The notes beneath the pieces were generated by a model. The model worked only from the letters and a program-made list of their open reading frames with translations, was not told where the DNA came from and did no database searches. Source: Nocardia mangyaensis (lineage in GTDB: Bacteria; Actinomycetota; Actinomycetes; Mycobacteriales; Mycobacteriaceae). From it: 64,000 bases of DNA. This document shows, piece by piece, positions 1-8,340 of the stretch. The stretch is from the NCBI RefSeq assembly GCF_001886715.1, contig NZ_CP018082.1:5456001-5520000 (forward strand). Reading direction: 5' to 3'. Position 1 is the stretch's first letter. Each line of letters starts with the position of its first letter. The position numbers were made by a program, and so were the translations under genes.

Positions 1-786
1 GTCGACCTTCATCTGCTCCTTGGACAGGCCCAGCTCGTCGACGAAGAAGCGCCGTACCGGCCGCAGCGAGGTCGATTCCCCGGCCGCCCAGGCGAAGACC
101 CGGCCCTCGGGTCGCTCCAGTTCGCGAATCGCCTCCACCAGCAGCGTGGTGGTGCCGGGCGCGGCTGCACCACGGTGCAGATACCGCACCCGAACGCGGT
201 CGGAGACCGGCAGGGCGATCTCGTCCTCGACATCGGTGACCTCGACGACAGCGCGCACCTGCTTGTCGGCGGGCAGTTCCTCCAGCCAGCGGTTCAGCGC
301 GGGCAACGCGGTCTCGTCGGCGGCCAGCAGGTACCAGTCGTAGCCGACGGGATAGATGTGCGAGCCACGCGGGCCGATCACACCGATCCGGTCGCCGGGC
401 TGCGCGGCAGCGGCCCAGCTGCCCCCGACGCCATGGGTGTGCAGCACGAAATCGATGGTGACCGCGCGCTTCTCGGCATCGTAGGCGCGAATGGTGTAGT
501 CGCGGAACTGCGGACGCCGCCCGTCGGCGCGCGGGGCGAGCCCGAACGGACCGATCTCCGGCATCACCAGCTCACCGGTCTCCGGCTCGGGGAAGAACAG
601 CTTGAAGTGACTGTCCGCGGCCATCGGCACGAACGGGAAGTCGTCCTCGATATCGGTGCCGCCCAGCACGATCCGCTGCATGCGCGGGGTCAGCGCGATG
701 GTCTCCAGCACCTCGAGCACCCGGGGCGCGATCGGATGCATGACCAGGTTGATCGTGTCCTGGCCGGGGGTCGCCACATTGTTCAC
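1..786 (-). CDS. Siderophore-interacting flavoprotein (SIP family ferric-siderophore reductase), 3' end outside window
   Basis: A cytoplasmic FAD/NAD(P)H reductase of the SIP family, expected to release iron by reducing imported ferric siderophore. The visible 262 residues begin at a GTG (784-786) that overlaps the TGA of the upstream ATPase gene (GTGA). The flavin-binding motif RDYTIR lies at residues 95-100, followed by a GVGGSWA loop near 119-125 and a C-terminal reductase fold with WAAGES. The reading frame runs open off position 1, so the last few dozen residues are missing. It is the last visible gene of a six-gene iron-uptake operon. In mycobacterial IrtA this domain is fused to the transporter; here it is separate. 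Family assignment is firm, substrate is inferred. Confidence 0.93.
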   Translation of the reverse strand, partial: MNNVATPGQDTINLVMHPIAPRVLEVLETIALTPRMQRIVLGGTDIEDDFPFVPMAADSHFKLFFPEPETGELVMPEIGPFGLAPRADGRRPQFRDYTIRAYDAEKRAVTIDFVLHTHGVGGSWAAAAQPGDRIGVIGPRGSHIYPVGYDWYLLAADETALPALNRWLEELPADKQVRAVVEVTDVEDEIALPVSDRVRVRYLHRGAAAPGTTTLLVEAIRELERPEGRVFAWAAGESTSLRPVRRFFVDELGLSKEQMKVD

Positions 787-1628
787 AGCAGTTCCTTTCG
801 TGCGGAGGCAGCCTGGTGCTCGCGCGCGCGTTCGGAGGCGCGGACGCGCGGAATCACCAGGGGGGTACCCGATTCCGGGTCGTCGATGATGCGGCAGGCC
901 AGCCCGAAGACGTGCTCGACCAGCTTCGCGGTGATCACGTCCTCCGGGCGGCCCTCGGCCACGATGGCGCCGTCCTTCATGGCGATCAGGTGATCGCCGT
1001 AGCGGCAGGCGTGGTTGAGGTCGTGCAGCACCGCGACCATGGTGTGCGCGCGGTCGCGATTGAGATCGCGGAACAGTTCGAGCAGTTCGATCTGATGGGC
1101 GATGTCAAGGAAGGTCGTCGGCTCGTCGAGCAGCATCAGCGGCGTCTCCTGGGCCAGCACCATGGCCACCCACACACGCTGGCGCTGACCGCCCGACAGC
1201 TCGTCGACCAGGCGCGGGGACAGTTCGGTGACCCCGGTCGCGGCCATTGCCGCGATCACCGCGTCCTCGTCGGCGCGCGACCACTGCCGAATCAGCTTCT
1301 GGTGCGGGTACCGGCCGCGCGCGACCAGATCGGCGACCGAGATGCCGTCCGGCGCGGTCGAGGTCTGCGGCAGCAGGCCCAGCTTGCGGGCCGCCTCCTT
1401 GGCCGGATACGACGAGATCGCCTTGCCATCGAGCAGCACGGTGCCCTTCGACGGTGTGAGCAGCCGCGACAGCGCGCGCAACAGCGTGGACTTGCCGCAG
1501 GCGTTGGGCCCGACGATCACGGTGAACGCGTTGTCGGGGATCTGCACAGTCAGCTGCGAGCTGATCACCCGTTTGTCGTAGCCGATGGTGATCTCGTGCG
1601 CGGCCAGCCGCGAAATCCCAGTGCTCAA
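783..1628 (-). CDS. Iron-siderophore ABC transporter ATP-binding protein (FecE/FepC type)
   Basis: Cytoplasmic ATPase subunit that powers uptake through the two FecCD permeases encoded just upstream. The 281-residue product has Walker A GPNACGKST at residues 40-48, Q-loop Gln at 88, signature LSGGQ at 144-148 and Walker B LLDEPT near 166-171, then an H-loop histidine (VLHDLNH). I chose the TTG at 1626-1628 because it overlaps the permease TGA (TTGA), sits behind a GGGAGGT ribosome binding site, and gives the normal family length; a longer open frame extends upstream but only as a shadow of the permease. Its stop overlaps the SIP reductase start, so all six genes appear translationally coupled. 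Confidence 0.93.
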   Translation of the reverse strand: MSTGISRLAAHEITIGYDKRVISSQLTVQIPDNAFTVIVGPNACGKSTLLRALSRLLTPSKGTVLLDGKAISSYPAKEAARKLGLLPQTSTAPDGISVADLVARGRYPHQKLIRQWSRADEDAVIAAMAATGVTELSPRLVDELSGGQRQRVWVAMVLAQETPLMLLDEPTTFLDIAHQIELLELFRDLNRDRAHTMVAVLHDLNHACRYGDHLIAMKDGAIVAEGRPEDVITAKLVEHVFGLACRIIDDPESGTPLVIPRVRASERAREHQAASARKELL

Positions 1629-2689
1629 CGTCGTACCTCCCGTGCCAGCAACCAGACGAAATACAGGCCGCCGATCGACACCGTGACCACCCCGACCGGC
1701 AACTGGTTCGGAGCGAAGGCGCGCTGGGCGATCCAGTCCGCGGTGACCAGCAGCAGCGCGCCCATCGCCGCGGCGGGCAGCACCGCCACCGACGCGGTCC
1801 TGGTGAGCCTGCGGGCGAGCTGCGGCGCGGCCAGCGAGACGAACACGATCGGACCGGCCGCCGCGGTGGCCAAGGCGGTGAGGGCCACGCCCACCAGCAC
1901 CAGCGCGAGCCGGGTCGGTTCCACCCGGACGCCGAGCGCGCGGGCGGCATCGTCGCCGAGGTCCAGAATCGGGATCCGGTAGGCGAGCAGCACCGCGCAC
2001 GGCAGCAGCACGGCGAGCACGATCGTCACCGGCAGCACCTGCTCCCAGCCCAGCCCGGCCAACGAGCCCTGCCCCCACACCGCGGCGGCCATGGCCGCGG
2101 TCAGGTCGGCCTTGAGGATCAGCCAGACGTTCATCGACTGCAGCATCGCGCTGATCGCGATGCCGACGATGATCAGCCGGAAACCCTGCACGCCGTTCTT
2201 GAAGGCGAGCACGTAGACCACCGCGGCCGTGGCCAACCCACCGAGCAGGGCGCCCGCCGCGGTCTGGTAGTAGCCGCCGCCGATGATCAACATGACGAAC
2301 AGCGCGCCGGTGTAGGCGCCGAAATTGAAGCCGATGATGTCGGGACTGCCCAGCGGATTGCGGGTCAGCGACTGGAAGATCGCGCCACTGGCGCCCAACG
2401 CCGCACCGAACAGCACAGCCAGCAGCACGCGCGGCATCCGCCACTTGCCGACCACGAGTTCGTCGGTGCGCGAGCCCTCGCCGACGATGGCGCGCACCAC
2501 GCCCGGCGGGGAGATCGTGTAGTCGCCGGTGCCGAGCGCGATGATCGCGACGACGCAGGTCAGCGTGAGCAGCACGGCGACGACCGCGACGACCCGAAGG
2601 CCGATCCGCGCCGAGAGCTGGTCGGCGACGCGGACCGTGCTGACGGCACGGCCGAAGTCGACGCGCGCGCTGTCCCGGATGATCCTCAC
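1625..2689 (-). CDS. FecCD-family iron-siderophore ABC permease, second subunit
   Basis: Polytopic inner-membrane permease of 354 residues that should pair with the neighbouring FecCD protein to form the translocation channel. The sequence has the family hallmarks: hydrophobic helices from about residue 25, a MPRVLLAVLFGAALG segment, NPLGSPDIIGFNFGA after the third helix, and AGPIVFVSLAAPQLAR near the C-terminus, the region that contacts the ATPase. The start is a GTG at 2687-2689 overlapping the TGA of the preceding permease (GTGA). No periplasmic or lipoprotein substrate-binding protein is encoded next to the permease pair, which is unusual for a FecCD importer. Confidence 0.92.
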   Translation of the reverse strand: MRIIRDSARVDFGRAVSTVRVADQLSARIGLRVVAVVAVLLTLTCVVAIIALGTGDYTISPPGVVRAIVGEGSRTDELVVGKWRMPRVLLAVLFGAALGASGAIFQSLTRNPLGSPDIIGFNFGAYTGALFVMLIIGGGYYQTAAGALLGGLATAAVVYVLAFKNGVQGFRLIIVGIAISAMLQSMNVWLILKADLTAAMAAAVWGQGSLAGLGWEQVLPVTIVLAVLLPCAVLLAYRIPILDLGDDAARALGVRVEPTRLALVLVGVALTALATAAAGPIVFVSLAAPQLARRLTRTASVAVLPAAAMGALLLVTADWIAQRAFAPNQLPVGVVTVSIGGLYFVWLLAREVRR

Positions 2690-3756
2690 AGTCCACTCGC
2701 CTTCTTGCGGCGGACCAGCAGGATCAGCACCGGCGCGCCGACGAAGGCGGTCACGATGCCGACCTGCAGTTCCGCGGGTCGCAGCACGATCCGGCCGAGC
2801 ACATCCGAGAGCAGCACCAGGGTGGCCGCGCCGAACACGGTGTAGGGCAGGATCCAGCGCTGATCCGGGCCGACCAGCCAGCGGGCGACGTGCGGCACCA
2901 TCAGGCCGACGAAGCCGATCGGACCGGCCGCTGCCGTCGCGGCACCACACAGCAGCGTCACCGCGATGATGCCGAGCGTGCGGGTGTTCTTGATGTCGAC
3001 ACCCAGCGAGCGGGCCAGGTCGTCGCCGAGGGCGATCGAGTTGAGCGGACGTGCCACCGACAGGCCGAGCAGCAGCCCGAGCGCGACGAATCCGCTGACC
3101 GCCCAGACCACGTCGAGGTCGGCGCCCGCGATCGAACCCGCGAACCAGAACCGCAGGTGATCGAAGGTCTTGGGATCGATCAGCATCAGCCCGTTGGTGA
3201 TGCCGGTGAGCACCGCGCCGATCGCGACACCGGACAGGGTGATCCGGATGGGGGTCGTCCCGCCGCGACCCAGTGAGCCCAGCGCGTACACCGCGACCGT
3301 CACCACCACCGCGCCGAGGAAGGCGAACCACACATACGACCAGATACTGGTGAAGCCGAAGATCGCCACGGCCAGCGCGACGAAGAAGGCGGCACCGGCG
3401 TTCACGCCGAGGATGCCCGGGTCGGCCAGCGGGTTGCGGGTCAGCGCCTGGATCAGCGCGCCCGCCACCCCGAGCGCCATGCCGACCAGCAGGCCGAGCA
3501 TGGTTCGCGGCACCCGCAGCGACCGAACGACCAACTGATCGGGCGAACCGTCGTAGTGCCACAGCGCGTCCCACACCGTGCCGAGCGCGATGTCGCGCGT
3601 GCCGACGGTGAGGCTCAGGGCCAGTGCGACGAGCAGGATCAGCGCCGCGACCAGCAGGCCGAGCGCGCGACCGCGGTTCGAGGTGACCGTAGCCTTCGTG
3701 CGGACCGGCTTCTCGGTGGTCCCCACGACGTCCTCGGCGGTGGTCGTGGAACTCAT
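2686..3756 (-). CDS. FecCD-family iron-siderophore ABC permease, first subunit
   Basis: A 356-residue membrane permease of the BtuC/FecCD family. After a charged N-terminal tail of about 30 residues come roughly nine or ten hydrophobic segments, with RVPRTMLGLLVGMALG, NPLADPGILGVNAGAA and AAGPIGFVGLMVPHVAR motifs typical of siderophore permeases. Its ATG overlaps the stop of the upstream exporter-type gene (ATGA) and its own TGA overlaps the next permease start, so it is embedded in the operon. It probably forms a heterodimer with the second permease. The function as a ferric-siderophore channel follows from family and context. Confidence 0.93.
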   Translation of the reverse strand: MSSTTTAEDVVGTTEKPVRTKATVTSNRGRALGLLVAALILLVALALSLTVGTRDIALGTVWDALWHYDGSPDQLVVRSLRVPRTMLGLLVGMALGVAGALIQALTRNPLADPGILGVNAGAAFFVALAVAIFGFTSIWSYVWFAFLGAVVVTVAVYALGSLGRGGTTPIRITLSGVAIGAVLTGITNGLMLIDPKTFDHLRFWFAGSIAGADLDVVWAVSGFVALGLLLGLSVARPLNSIALGDDLARSLGVDIKNTRTLGIIAVTLLCGAATAAAGPIGFVGLMVPHVARWLVGPDQRWILPYTVFGAATLVLLSDVLGRIVLRPAELQVGIVTAFVGAPVLILLVRRKKASGL

Positions 3757-5501
3757 GCCGTGGTCCCCGCGCCGATCTTCCAGTGTTGCGCGCGTTCCTG
3801 TTCGGTCCAGAAATCGGCGTAGCGGCCACCGGCGGCGAGCAGTTCGTCGTGGGTGCCGGTCTCGGCGACGCGGCCGTGCTCGAGAAAGACGATGCGGTCG
3901 GCGGCGCGCACGGTGTCGAGCCGGTGCGCGATGACCAGGACCGTTCGCCCCTCGGTGAGCGCCGTGGTGGCGGCGCGGATCGTGGCCTCGTTCTCGGCGT
4001 CCAGCGCTGAGGTGGCCTCGTCGAGCAGCACCACGGGCGCGTCCTTGAGCAGGGCGCGTGCCAGCGAAATCCGTTGCCGCTCACCGCCTGACAGTGCCGC
4101 GCCGCCCTCACCGACGGTGGTGTCCCAGCCCTCGGGCAGCCGGTCGACGATCTCGTCGACCCTGGCCCGCGCGGCCGCGGCGGCCAACTGCGCCTCGGTG
4201 GCGTCCGGGCGGGCGATGAGCACGTTCTCGCGGATGGTGCCGTCGAACAGGTACACGTCCTGGAACACCATCGATACCGCGGCCATCAGCTCGGTCGAGT
4301 CGATCGCACGGATATCCTTGCCGCCCAGGGTGATCGACCCGGCGTCGACGTCCCAGAACCGGGCGACGAGCCGGGCCAGGGTGGTCTTGCCGGAACCGGA
4401 AGGGCCGACGATCGCGCAGACCGTGCCTTGCGGGACGGCGAAGCCGACCCCGTCGATGATGGTGCGCTCGGCGTCGTAGCCGAAGGTGATGTCCTCGACC
4501 ACGATCGAGGTGTCCGCGGGCGCCGAGGTGTCGGAACCGGCTGCGGGTTCGGGCAGCACCGGGGTGGCCACGATGTCACCGATCTCGGCGAGGGTCCGTT
4601 CGGCGGCCCAGATGACGCTGCCGGTGCGTCCGAGCGCGGCCATCGAGTCGACCAGCAGCGCGGCCAGCACGATGGCGATCGTCGCGACCACCGCGCTCAC
4701 CGCACCGGATTCGGCCCGGTACAGCGCGGTCAGCAGCACCGCGGACAGGAACAGCGCGGTACCGGTCTGGAAGACGACCGACCCGGTCACCGCGCCACGG
4801 AAGTAGGCGGCCGAGGCGGCGCGCACCCGCTCGAGCGCGCCGGTCATCTCCGAATCGGCCTGCGCGGTCTGCCCATAGGCGCGCAGCACCGACTGCAACT
4901 GGGCGAACTCGACGAGTTCGGCGTTGATCTGCTCGGTGGTGCTGTTGCCCGCCGCGGTGGCACCGCGCAGCAAGCGCGCGGCCGCGAAGTACAGCACCAC
5001 CAGGATCGCCAGCCCGATCGCGGCGACGGCGCCGGTCACCGGATCGACCACCAGCAGCACCACCCAGACCGCACCGGCCAGCGCGGCGGCGCGAATGTTC
5101 ACCGCGACCACGCCGTTCAGCGTCGCGGCCAGCATCCGGGTCGCCTCGTTGGTCAGCCTGGTCAACGCGGCGGCGCGGGCCGGGGAGAACCAGCCCAGCG
5201 GCAGCGCGACCACGTGCTCGGCCAGGCGATGCTGCAGCGAGGCGACGATCTCGCTGGTCACCGCGCGCTGACGCGCGGTGGCGGCGCGGTGGGAGCCGAC
5301 GGCGAGCACGAGCAGCACGCCCAGCGTGGCGGCCCACCACCAGGCCTGCGGGAACCGGTCCCCGATCAGGGTGTCCAGCAGCGGCACCAGGACGGCGAAA
5401 CAGGCGCCTTCGACCAGCGCCGAGGCCGCGACCAGCCAGTAGCATCGGCGCATCCGCTGCCGGACCGGTTCGGTGACGACACCTCCTGCCAACGCGATCA
5501 T
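3753..5501 (-). CDS. Exporter-fold ABC transporter, IrtB/YbtQ-like half transporter
   Basis: A 582-residue fused membrane/ATPase half transporter: six hydrophobic helices in the first ~300 residues, then a nucleotide-binding domain with Walker A GPSGSGKTT, signature LSGGERQR, Walker B VVLLDEATSALD and H-loop AHRLDTV. Exporter-type pairs of this kind (IrtAB in mycobacteria, YbtPQ in Yersinia) import ferric siderophores or reduce them at the membrane, despite their fold. The ATG at 5499-5501 overlaps the preceding TGA (ATGA); an open frame reaching 5552 is only upstream read-through. Its stop overlaps the FecCD start. I infer a heterodimer with the gene upstream. Confidence 0.9.
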   Translation of the reverse strand: MIALAGGVVTEPVRQRMRRCYWLVAASALVEGACFAVLVPLLDTLIGDRFPQAWWWAATLGVLLVLAVGSHRAATARQRAVTSEIVASLQHRLAEHVVALPLGWFSPARAAALTRLTNEATRMLAATLNGVVAVNIRAAALAGAVWVVLLVVDPVTGAVAAIGLAILVVLYFAAARLLRGATAAGNSTTEQINAELVEFAQLQSVLRAYGQTAQADSEMTGALERVRAASAAYFRGAVTGSVVFQTGTALFLSAVLLTALYRAESGAVSAVVATIAIVLAALLVDSMAALGRTGSVIWAAERTLAEIGDIVATPVLPEPAAGSDTSAPADTSIVVEDITFGYDAERTIIDGVGFAVPQGTVCAIVGPSGSGKTTLARLVARFWDVDAGSITLGGKDIRAIDSTELMAAVSMVFQDVYLFDGTIRENVLIARPDATEAQLAAAAARARVDEIVDRLPEGWDTTVGEGGAALSGGERQRISLARALLKDAPVVLLDEATSALDAENEATIRAATTALTEGRTVLVIAHRLDTVRAADRIVFLEHGRVAETGTHDELLAAGGRYADFWTEQERAQHWKIGAGTTA

Positions 5502-7279
5502 CGCGCCGTCACCTCCGTCTGCCGGGTGGAGCCTTTCGCCGAGGCCGCCCACATCCGGGCGTAGTGCCCGTCGGCGGCGAGTAGTTCGGCGTGCGTGCCG
5601 GATTCGGCGATCCGGCCCTCGTCGAGCACGACAATGGTGTCGGCGTCGACCACGGTGTTGAGCTGGTGAGCGATCACCAGGGTGGTCTTGTCCGCCAGGA
5701 GATTCGACAGCGCGTCCTGGATGCGGGCGGCCGATTCCGGATCGGCCGAGGCGGTCGGCTCGTCGAGGACCAGGATCGGGGCGTCGGCCAGGATCGCGCG
5801 CGCGATCGCGACGCGCTGGGACTCACCGCCGGACAGGCGCGCGTCGTCTCCGACCACCGAGTCGTAGCCGCGGGGCAGCTCGGCGATGCGGTCATCGATG
5901 CCGGCCAGCCGCGCCGCTTCGGCCACGGTGGCCTCGTCGGCGTCGGGCTTGGCCAGGCGGATGTTGTCGGCGATCGAGCGTCGCAACAGCTGGGGGTCCT
6001 GGAAGACGAAAGCCAGGTCGCGGTACAGCTGCTCGGGTTCGACCTCGCGAATATCGCGCCCGCACACCCGGATCACGCCCGCGTCGACATCCCAGAACCG
6101 TGGAATCAGCCGGGCGAGGGTGGATTTGCCCGAGCCGGACGCACCGACCACGGCGGTCACGGTGCCCGGCGCGAGCCGCAGATCGATCTCGCGCAGCACC
6201 GGCTTGTCGGCGCGGTAGCCGAAGCTCACCCCGGCGAATTCGACGGCGGGTTCTGCCCGCGGCGTCTCGCCTCGGCGGACCTCGAGCGGGGTCTCCCCGA
6301 AGATCTGGGCCAGCGACATCCCGACCATCCGGGCGCGCCGACCGGCCATCAGCACCATCGGCAGCGACCACACCCCGCGCGAGATGACCCACGACAGCAG
6401 CAGGAACGGCACGACGACGATGCCGTCGATCCAGCCCGCGGCGGTGAACACGGTTCCGGCGAGCGCGGTGACCACGAGGGTGACGATCCACGATGACAGG
6501 ATCGAGGTGAGCCGGGTGCGGCGGGCCTCGACGGCCTCGGCGCGCAGGTAGGTCTCGGCGAACCGGTCCGCGGCGGTGCCGAAGCGCTGGGTACCGCGTT
6601 GGGCCTGGCCGAAGACCTTGAAGACCGAGATGCCCTGGGCGAGTTCGGTGGTGCGGGCGCCGAGCAGGCGCGCGGCGTCCTCGTGCTCGGCTTCCTCGGC
6701 ACTGGGGTTGCGGCCCTGCCGGGTGATGATCACGGTGGCGGCCACGGTCGGCGCCATCACCACCAGCGCGAGTCGCCAGTCGACCCACAGCAGGTAGCCG
6801 GTGGACAGCACTGTCGTGGCGACGAAGCGCGGCAGCATCGGAATGCCCTCGCCGACCAGCACACTCAGCGAACCGATGTCGGCGCCGACCGTCTTGCGGA
6901 CCTGGGCCGAGCCGTTGCGGGTGAACCAGCCAAGCGGCAGGCGTTCGAGGTGAGCGACCACCGCGCGGCGCGCGGCGTACTCCACCTGGCGACTCGCCCC
7001 GAAGCTCAGCGCGAACGAGATCCCGTGCGCGGCGGGCGCGGCGAAGAGGCCGATCACGGCGACCCAGGCCCAGCCACGCACCGAGTCGGTGACGCCGTCG
7101 CCGATCAGCGCGCTCAGCAACTGGCCGAGGGCGATGAAGGTTAGCACCGTCAGCACGGCGACGAGAAGTTGCAGCAGGGCCGCGGCGATCAGTCGCGTCC
7201 GCACCGGGCGCAGCAGCAGCGCCAGCTGCGATGGGCCGGCCGGATGACCGGGCCCGCCATCCGCGGCAGTCCGCGACAT
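5498..7279 (-). CDS. Exporter-fold ABC transporter, IrtA/YbtP-like half transporter without SIP domain
   Basis: First gene of the iron operon, 593 residues. A membrane domain with about six helices is followed by an ATPase domain containing Walker A GASGSGKST, signature LSGGESQR, Walker B ILVLDEPTASADPES and H-loop AHQLNTV. Mycobacterial IrtA carries an N-terminal siderophore-interacting flavoprotein domain; this protein starts directly with the membrane domain, and the flavoprotein is instead the last gene of the operon. Start is an ATG preceded by a GGAGG-type site (7282-7289 region, minus strand). It probably heterodimerises with the next gene. Substrate, likely a nocobactin-type siderophore, is inferred from the hydroxylase gene nearby. 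Confidence 0.9.
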   Translation of the reverse strand: MSRTAADGGPGHPAGPSQLALLLRPVRTRLIAAALLQLLVAVLTVLTFIALGQLLSALIGDGVTDSVRGWAWVAVIGLFAAPAAHGISFALSFGASRQVEYAARRAVVAHLERLPLGWFTRNGSAQVRKTVGADIGSLSVLVGEGIPMLPRFVATTVLSTGYLLWVDWRLALVVMAPTVAATVIITRQGRNPSAEEAEHEDAARLLGARTTELAQGISVFKVFGQAQRGTQRFGTAADRFAETYLRAEAVEARRTRLTSILSSWIVTLVVTALAGTVFTAAGWIDGIVVVPFLLLSWVISRGVWSLPMVLMAGRRARMVGMSLAQIFGETPLEVRRGETPRAEPAVEFAGVSFGYRADKPVLREIDLRLAPGTVTAVVGASGSGKSTLARLIPRFWDVDAGVIRVCGRDIREVEPEQLYRDLAFVFQDPQLLRRSIADNIRLAKPDADEATVAEAARLAGIDDRIAELPRGYDSVVGDDARLSGGESQRVAIARAILADAPILVLDEPTASADPESAARIQDALSNLLADKTTLVIAHQLNTVVDADTIVVLDEGRIAESGTHAELLAADGHYARMWAASAKGSTRQTEVTAR

Positions 7280-7370
7280 GGAGGTCCTCCTGAACTCATC
7301 GCCCGACCAGCGACAACTACTTACAAATGCACATACTGACAGTACAGGCTAAAAATCCCGCACATGCCGA

Positions 7371-7399
7371 TCGGCGGGCCCGAGAACCGGACCCGCCGA
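7371..7399 (-). terminator. Hairpin downstream of the secreted-protein gene
   Basis: TCGGCGGG (7371-7378) pairs with CCCGCCGA (7392-7399) around a 13-base loop. On the minus strand it follows the stop of the 7429-8136 gene and is followed by a T-rich run at 7351-7355, so it could terminate that transcript before the iron operon. Confidence 0.45.
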
Positions 7400-7428
7400 G
7401 GGCTGTACCGAAACCTGTTCGAGAAGAA

Positions 7429-8136
7429 TCAGGAAGCGGAAACGGTGAGGAAGTACTCGATCGCGGCGGCGATGGCCACCGGGACACCGACGAACAGCGC
7501 GCCGGCCATGGTGCCGACGGGCGCCAGCATGACCGCACCCGCGATGCAGCCGGCGATCGGGCCGCCACCGAGCAGCAACGCGATCGGCGCGGTCACCGCG
7601 CCGCCCACCACGCCACCAGCGATGCAACCGACACCCGCGGCGCCGACAGCGCCGATCAGGGCGCCGATCGCGGCACCGACCGACAGGCGGCTACCGAACT
7701 TCTGCCAGGCCGAGGCCTCGCGCTGCTGCGGAGAGACCGCGTTGATCTCCTTGGGCGCATTGGCCGAAGGCTTGTAGTAGGCCCCGTCGGTGGTCGGGGT
7801 CAGGCGCGCGGTGTTGCCGTTGATCTCGGCCTTCACCGGGTACGCGATGTCATCGATGCTGACCTCGAGCGGCACGCCGCCCACGATCACGCCGTCGGCG
7901 TTCTTGATCTGGAACTGGCCGTTGGCGACAGTCAGGGTGCCCGCGTCGGTGGTGATGATCGCCGCGGTGTCGTCACGATCGGCGGTGTAGTTCACCATGC
8001 CCGGGATGATCTGGGTCGCGATGCCGCCGGGGGGCGCGACCGGAGCGGGGACCGCACCAGCGTTGCCAGCCGTGCCGGCGATCCCGACCGCGGCGATAGC
8101 CACCATCGAGGCGATCGCCATCTTCCTCATCTTCAT
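7429..8136 (-). CDS. Secreted or membrane-associated glycine/alanine-rich protein of unknown function
   Basis: I do not recognise a characterised family. The 235-residue product starts at an ATG (8134-8136) with an AGAAGGA site upstream and has a signal peptide: Met-Lys-Met-Arg-Lys followed by a hydrophobic stretch and an Ala-Gly-Ala cleavage region near residue 28. The middle (about 40-120) is a hydrophilic domain, and the last ~100 residues are very rich in Gly, Ala, Ile and Val, with two Cys in GCIAGG-type motifs, suggesting membrane-inserted hairpins. An IdeR-like box lies about 150 bases upstream, and it sits between the iron-uptake operon and the lysine hydroxylase, so I infer an iron-regulated envelope protein. 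Confidence 0.75.
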   Translation of the reverse strand: MKMRKMAIASMVAIAAVGIAGTAGNAGAVPAPVAPPGGIATQIIPGMVNYTADRDDTAAIITTDAGTLTVANGQFQIKNADGVIVGGVPLEVSIDDIAYPVKAEINGNTARLTPTTDGAYYKPSANAPKEINAVSPQQREASAWQKFGSRLSVGAAIGALIGAVGAAGVGCIAGGVVGGAVTAPIALLLGGGPIAGCIAGAVMLAPVGTMAGALFVGVPVAIAAAIEYFLTVSAS

Positions 8137-8284
8137 GCTTTTCCTTCTGCTCGTCGACCGAGTGCCAGAGAACGGCCCGCTCGATCCGTCGGGAGTTGTT
8201 CGGCCGGTCGATTGCCGCAGACCGGCGACAACCGTGTTGCGCTGGTGTCTGGCCACGTCACAGCATTGTTCAGCCGAACGACGG

Positions 8285-8303
8285 TTAAGTTAGCCTATCC
8301 TGA
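8285..8303 (-). promoter_or_regulatory. Candidate IdeR/DmdR iron box
   Basis: TTAAGTTAGCCTATCCTGA matches the mycobacterial IdeR consensus (TTAGGTTAGSCTAACCTAA) at 16 of 19 positions, counting S as matched. It lies between the hydroxylase stop (8341) and the start of the secreted-protein gene (8136), so it would control the latter. The match is seen in the sequence; binding is inferred. Confidence 0.65.
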
Positions 8304-8340
8304 CTCAACGCACAAGCGGTTGGTAACCGTCAAGCAAATG

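Noticed and set aside
7280..7345. Iron box in front of the exporter-type operon
   Set aside because: TTTTTAGCCTGTACTGTCA shares only the core with the IdeR consensus; too weak to list as a site.
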